Positions 5,100 through 6,278 of a DNA stretch of 6,278 bases are shown one piece after another. Within the stretch, counting starts at the first letter, position 1. Each line of letters opens with the position of its first letter. Under the pieces are notes generated by a model that did not search any database, had not been told where the DNA came from, and saw only the letters and a program-made list of their open reading frames with translations. Both the position numbers and the translations under genes were made by a program. Origin of the DNA: Candidatus Poribacteria bacterium (GTDB lineage: Bacteria; Poribacteria; WGA-4E; WGA-3G); assembly GCA_028818995.1 (NCBI GenBank), contig JAPPMR010000234.1, positions 1-6,278 of the forward strand, given 5' to 3'.

Positions 5100-6278
5100 C
5101 TAACTATTTTGTTTTTGTATTGCCTCTGTCCGCTTGTTCGCAAGTGGATGCATAATACCAGCACCTACGGGCCAAACTCCGGGTTCTGCTTTAATCCAAT
5201 CACACAGTTTTTGAGCATGCGGTGTTAACGTTTCCCATATTTCATGCGGCATGCTTTTTGTATAATCAGCTTGTGGTCGCCACATCGGTGAATATTCAAC
5301 GTTTGGCAATGCCCGTATTTCTTTGGACAGATTCGGTGTTGCTCCGTGCCATGCCCGATTATCTCGGAAAACACCTGAACCTGCCGTAGCACCGACAAGT
5401 GTTGAATGTCGCATCCAATCTGGTTCATCAGCAAGGGATGGTGGCGATTGCTGTAACGCATGTGTTCCGGGAATCTGCCGTATCGGACCATTTTCCCATG
5501 TCAGGTCACACATCACAAAATTGATTGTTACCAGTGGCGATGTCAACTCCACAATCAGTTTCTGTGTCGCAACACTAAGATTATCGGACTCATCCTTATG
5601 AAGTTCAACTCCAAGTAGTTTAGCTTGTTCAATTCGTCCTTCCGTAAGATGCTGTGGATCTTTTACATCAGAGTGCAGGTGCTGATACTCAATCGCGCCC
5701 GGAAGACAAAGGTCACCACCTGATCCCCATACTCGGTAATCGGAAGATCCAAATATTTCGGTAACAAGCGGAGTTGTTGTTGGTAGGTCTAACATACTTG
5801 CCCAAGTGGGATGGTGTAGCATATGTCTTGAAGCAGATGAAGTGCCGTAACTATATCTGTGAGGTAAACGTCCAGTTTCATTGGCATATTTTCTATTTCC
5901 TTGTCCGGGAATAGAAAGAATTTCTCGTAGTGCCTCAGCACACCCTTCTCTCAAACGCGCTAACTGTTCTGCATTGAGTATATCTTTGACCACAACAAAA
6001 CCGTCACGGCGAAATATTCGAGCAGCTTTTTTTACTTCAGTTGGCGCACATATCTCAAGCCCGCAAATCCCATTATGTTTACGCAGCCTTTCTCTGAGTG
6101 CTTCTACTTCTGGATCATCGTAAACCCGAAGTTTAGGTGAATTCGGATCCGCCGCGCCAAATCTGCGATTTTCTGGATTGCCATCTGAATCCACGGTTTC
6201 ATTAGGAGGTATATTTTCGTCCCAACCCACTCGTGTTTCACCGCAGACTTGCATTTCTTGCAACTCTGATTGTAGCAA
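5100..6278 (-). CDS. Phytanoyl-CoA dioxygenase (PhyH) family protein, 5' end at or beyond the window edge
   Basis: The frame is open to the last base of the window. The first possible start is TTG at 6278 (392 residues); an in-frame ATG lies at 6254, with no good ribosome binding site, so the true N-terminus is unresolved and may lie outside. Numbering from the TTG, the PhyH core begins near residue 85 (ARIFRRDGFVVVKDIL). The Fe(II) facial triad is visible as His202-Ser-Asp204 in EYQHLHSD and His311 in RAWHGATPN, with Arg322 placed to bind 2-oxoglutarate. WENGPIRQIPGTHA (261-274) is the conserved strand-turn of the family. By family knowledge it would be a non-haem Fe(II)/2-oxoglutarate oxygenase hydroxylating a small organic substrate; true phytanoyl-CoA activity is not implied. 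A ~80-residue extension precedes the core and a charged insert lies at 208-246. It leads the minus-strand block, and the oxidoreductase follows after 16 bases. Confidence 0.9.
   Translation of the reverse strand: MLQSELQEMQVCGETRVGWDENIPPNETVDSDGNPENRRFGAADPNSPKLRVYDDPEVEALRERLRKHNGICGLEICAPTEVKKAARIFRRDGFVVVKDILNAEQLARLREGCAEALREILSIPGQGNRKYANETGRLPHRYSYGTSSASRHMLHHPTWASMLDLPTTTPLVTEIFGSSDYRVWGSGGDLCLPGAIEYQHLHSDVKDPQHLTEGRIEQAKLLGVELHKDESDNLSVATQKLIVELTSPLVTINFVMCDLTWENGPIRQIPGTHALQQSPPSLADEPDWMRHSTLVGATAGSGVFRDNRAWHGATPNLSKEIRALPNVEYSPMWRPQADYTKSMPHEIWETLTPHAQKLCDWIKAEPGVWPVGAGIMHPLANKRTEAIQKQNS

Overview
The window looks bacterial. It carries five protein-coding genes, two of them cut by the window edges, in two convergent blocks, plus a tandem REP-like intergenic repeat. 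The gene mix is an HtrA-type protease fused to long-unit TPRs, a GT-C type membrane glycosyltransferase, a PhyH dioxygenase, a Gfo/Idh/MocA oxidoreductase and a xylose-isomerase-like TIM barrel. Together with the AT-leaning composition, this suggests an uncultured marine or sponge-associated lineage such as Candidatus Poribacteria or a relative, where such families are expanded. That assignment is inference; there is no rRNA or other marker gene here.

Left block, + strand (1-3123). A serine protease/TPR protein, probably entering from outside the window, ends with TAA. The ATG of a 561-residue polytopic membrane protein follows with no base between them, so the pair is very likely co-transcribed and translationally coupled. 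The TPR part contains four units of exactly 48 codons that are still similar at the DNA level.

Right block, - strand (6278 down to 3160). Transcription runs from a PhyH-family 2-oxoglutarate/Fe(II) dioxygenase (cut by the right edge) through a Gfo/Idh/MocA oxidoreductase, which has a strong ribosome binding site just after the upstream stop, to a sugar phosphate isomerase/epimerase-type TIM-barrel protein. The last two are separated by 109 bases holding two head-to-tail REP-like repeats. Together the three enzymes could oxidise or hydroxylate, dehydrogenate and isomerise a polyol, sugar or related small molecule, but no substrate can be read from the sequence.

The two blocks converge with only 36 bases between their stop codons. 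No tRNA, rRNA, CRISPR array, insertion sequence or phage gene was seen, and no stretch longer than 300 bases lacks a gene. Points worth a second look are the 48-residue TPR expansion, the protease-glycosyltransferase pairing, the REP-like pair, a Glu-to-Gln change at the expected fourth metal ligand of the TIM-barrel enzyme, and an insertion in the core of the dioxygenase.
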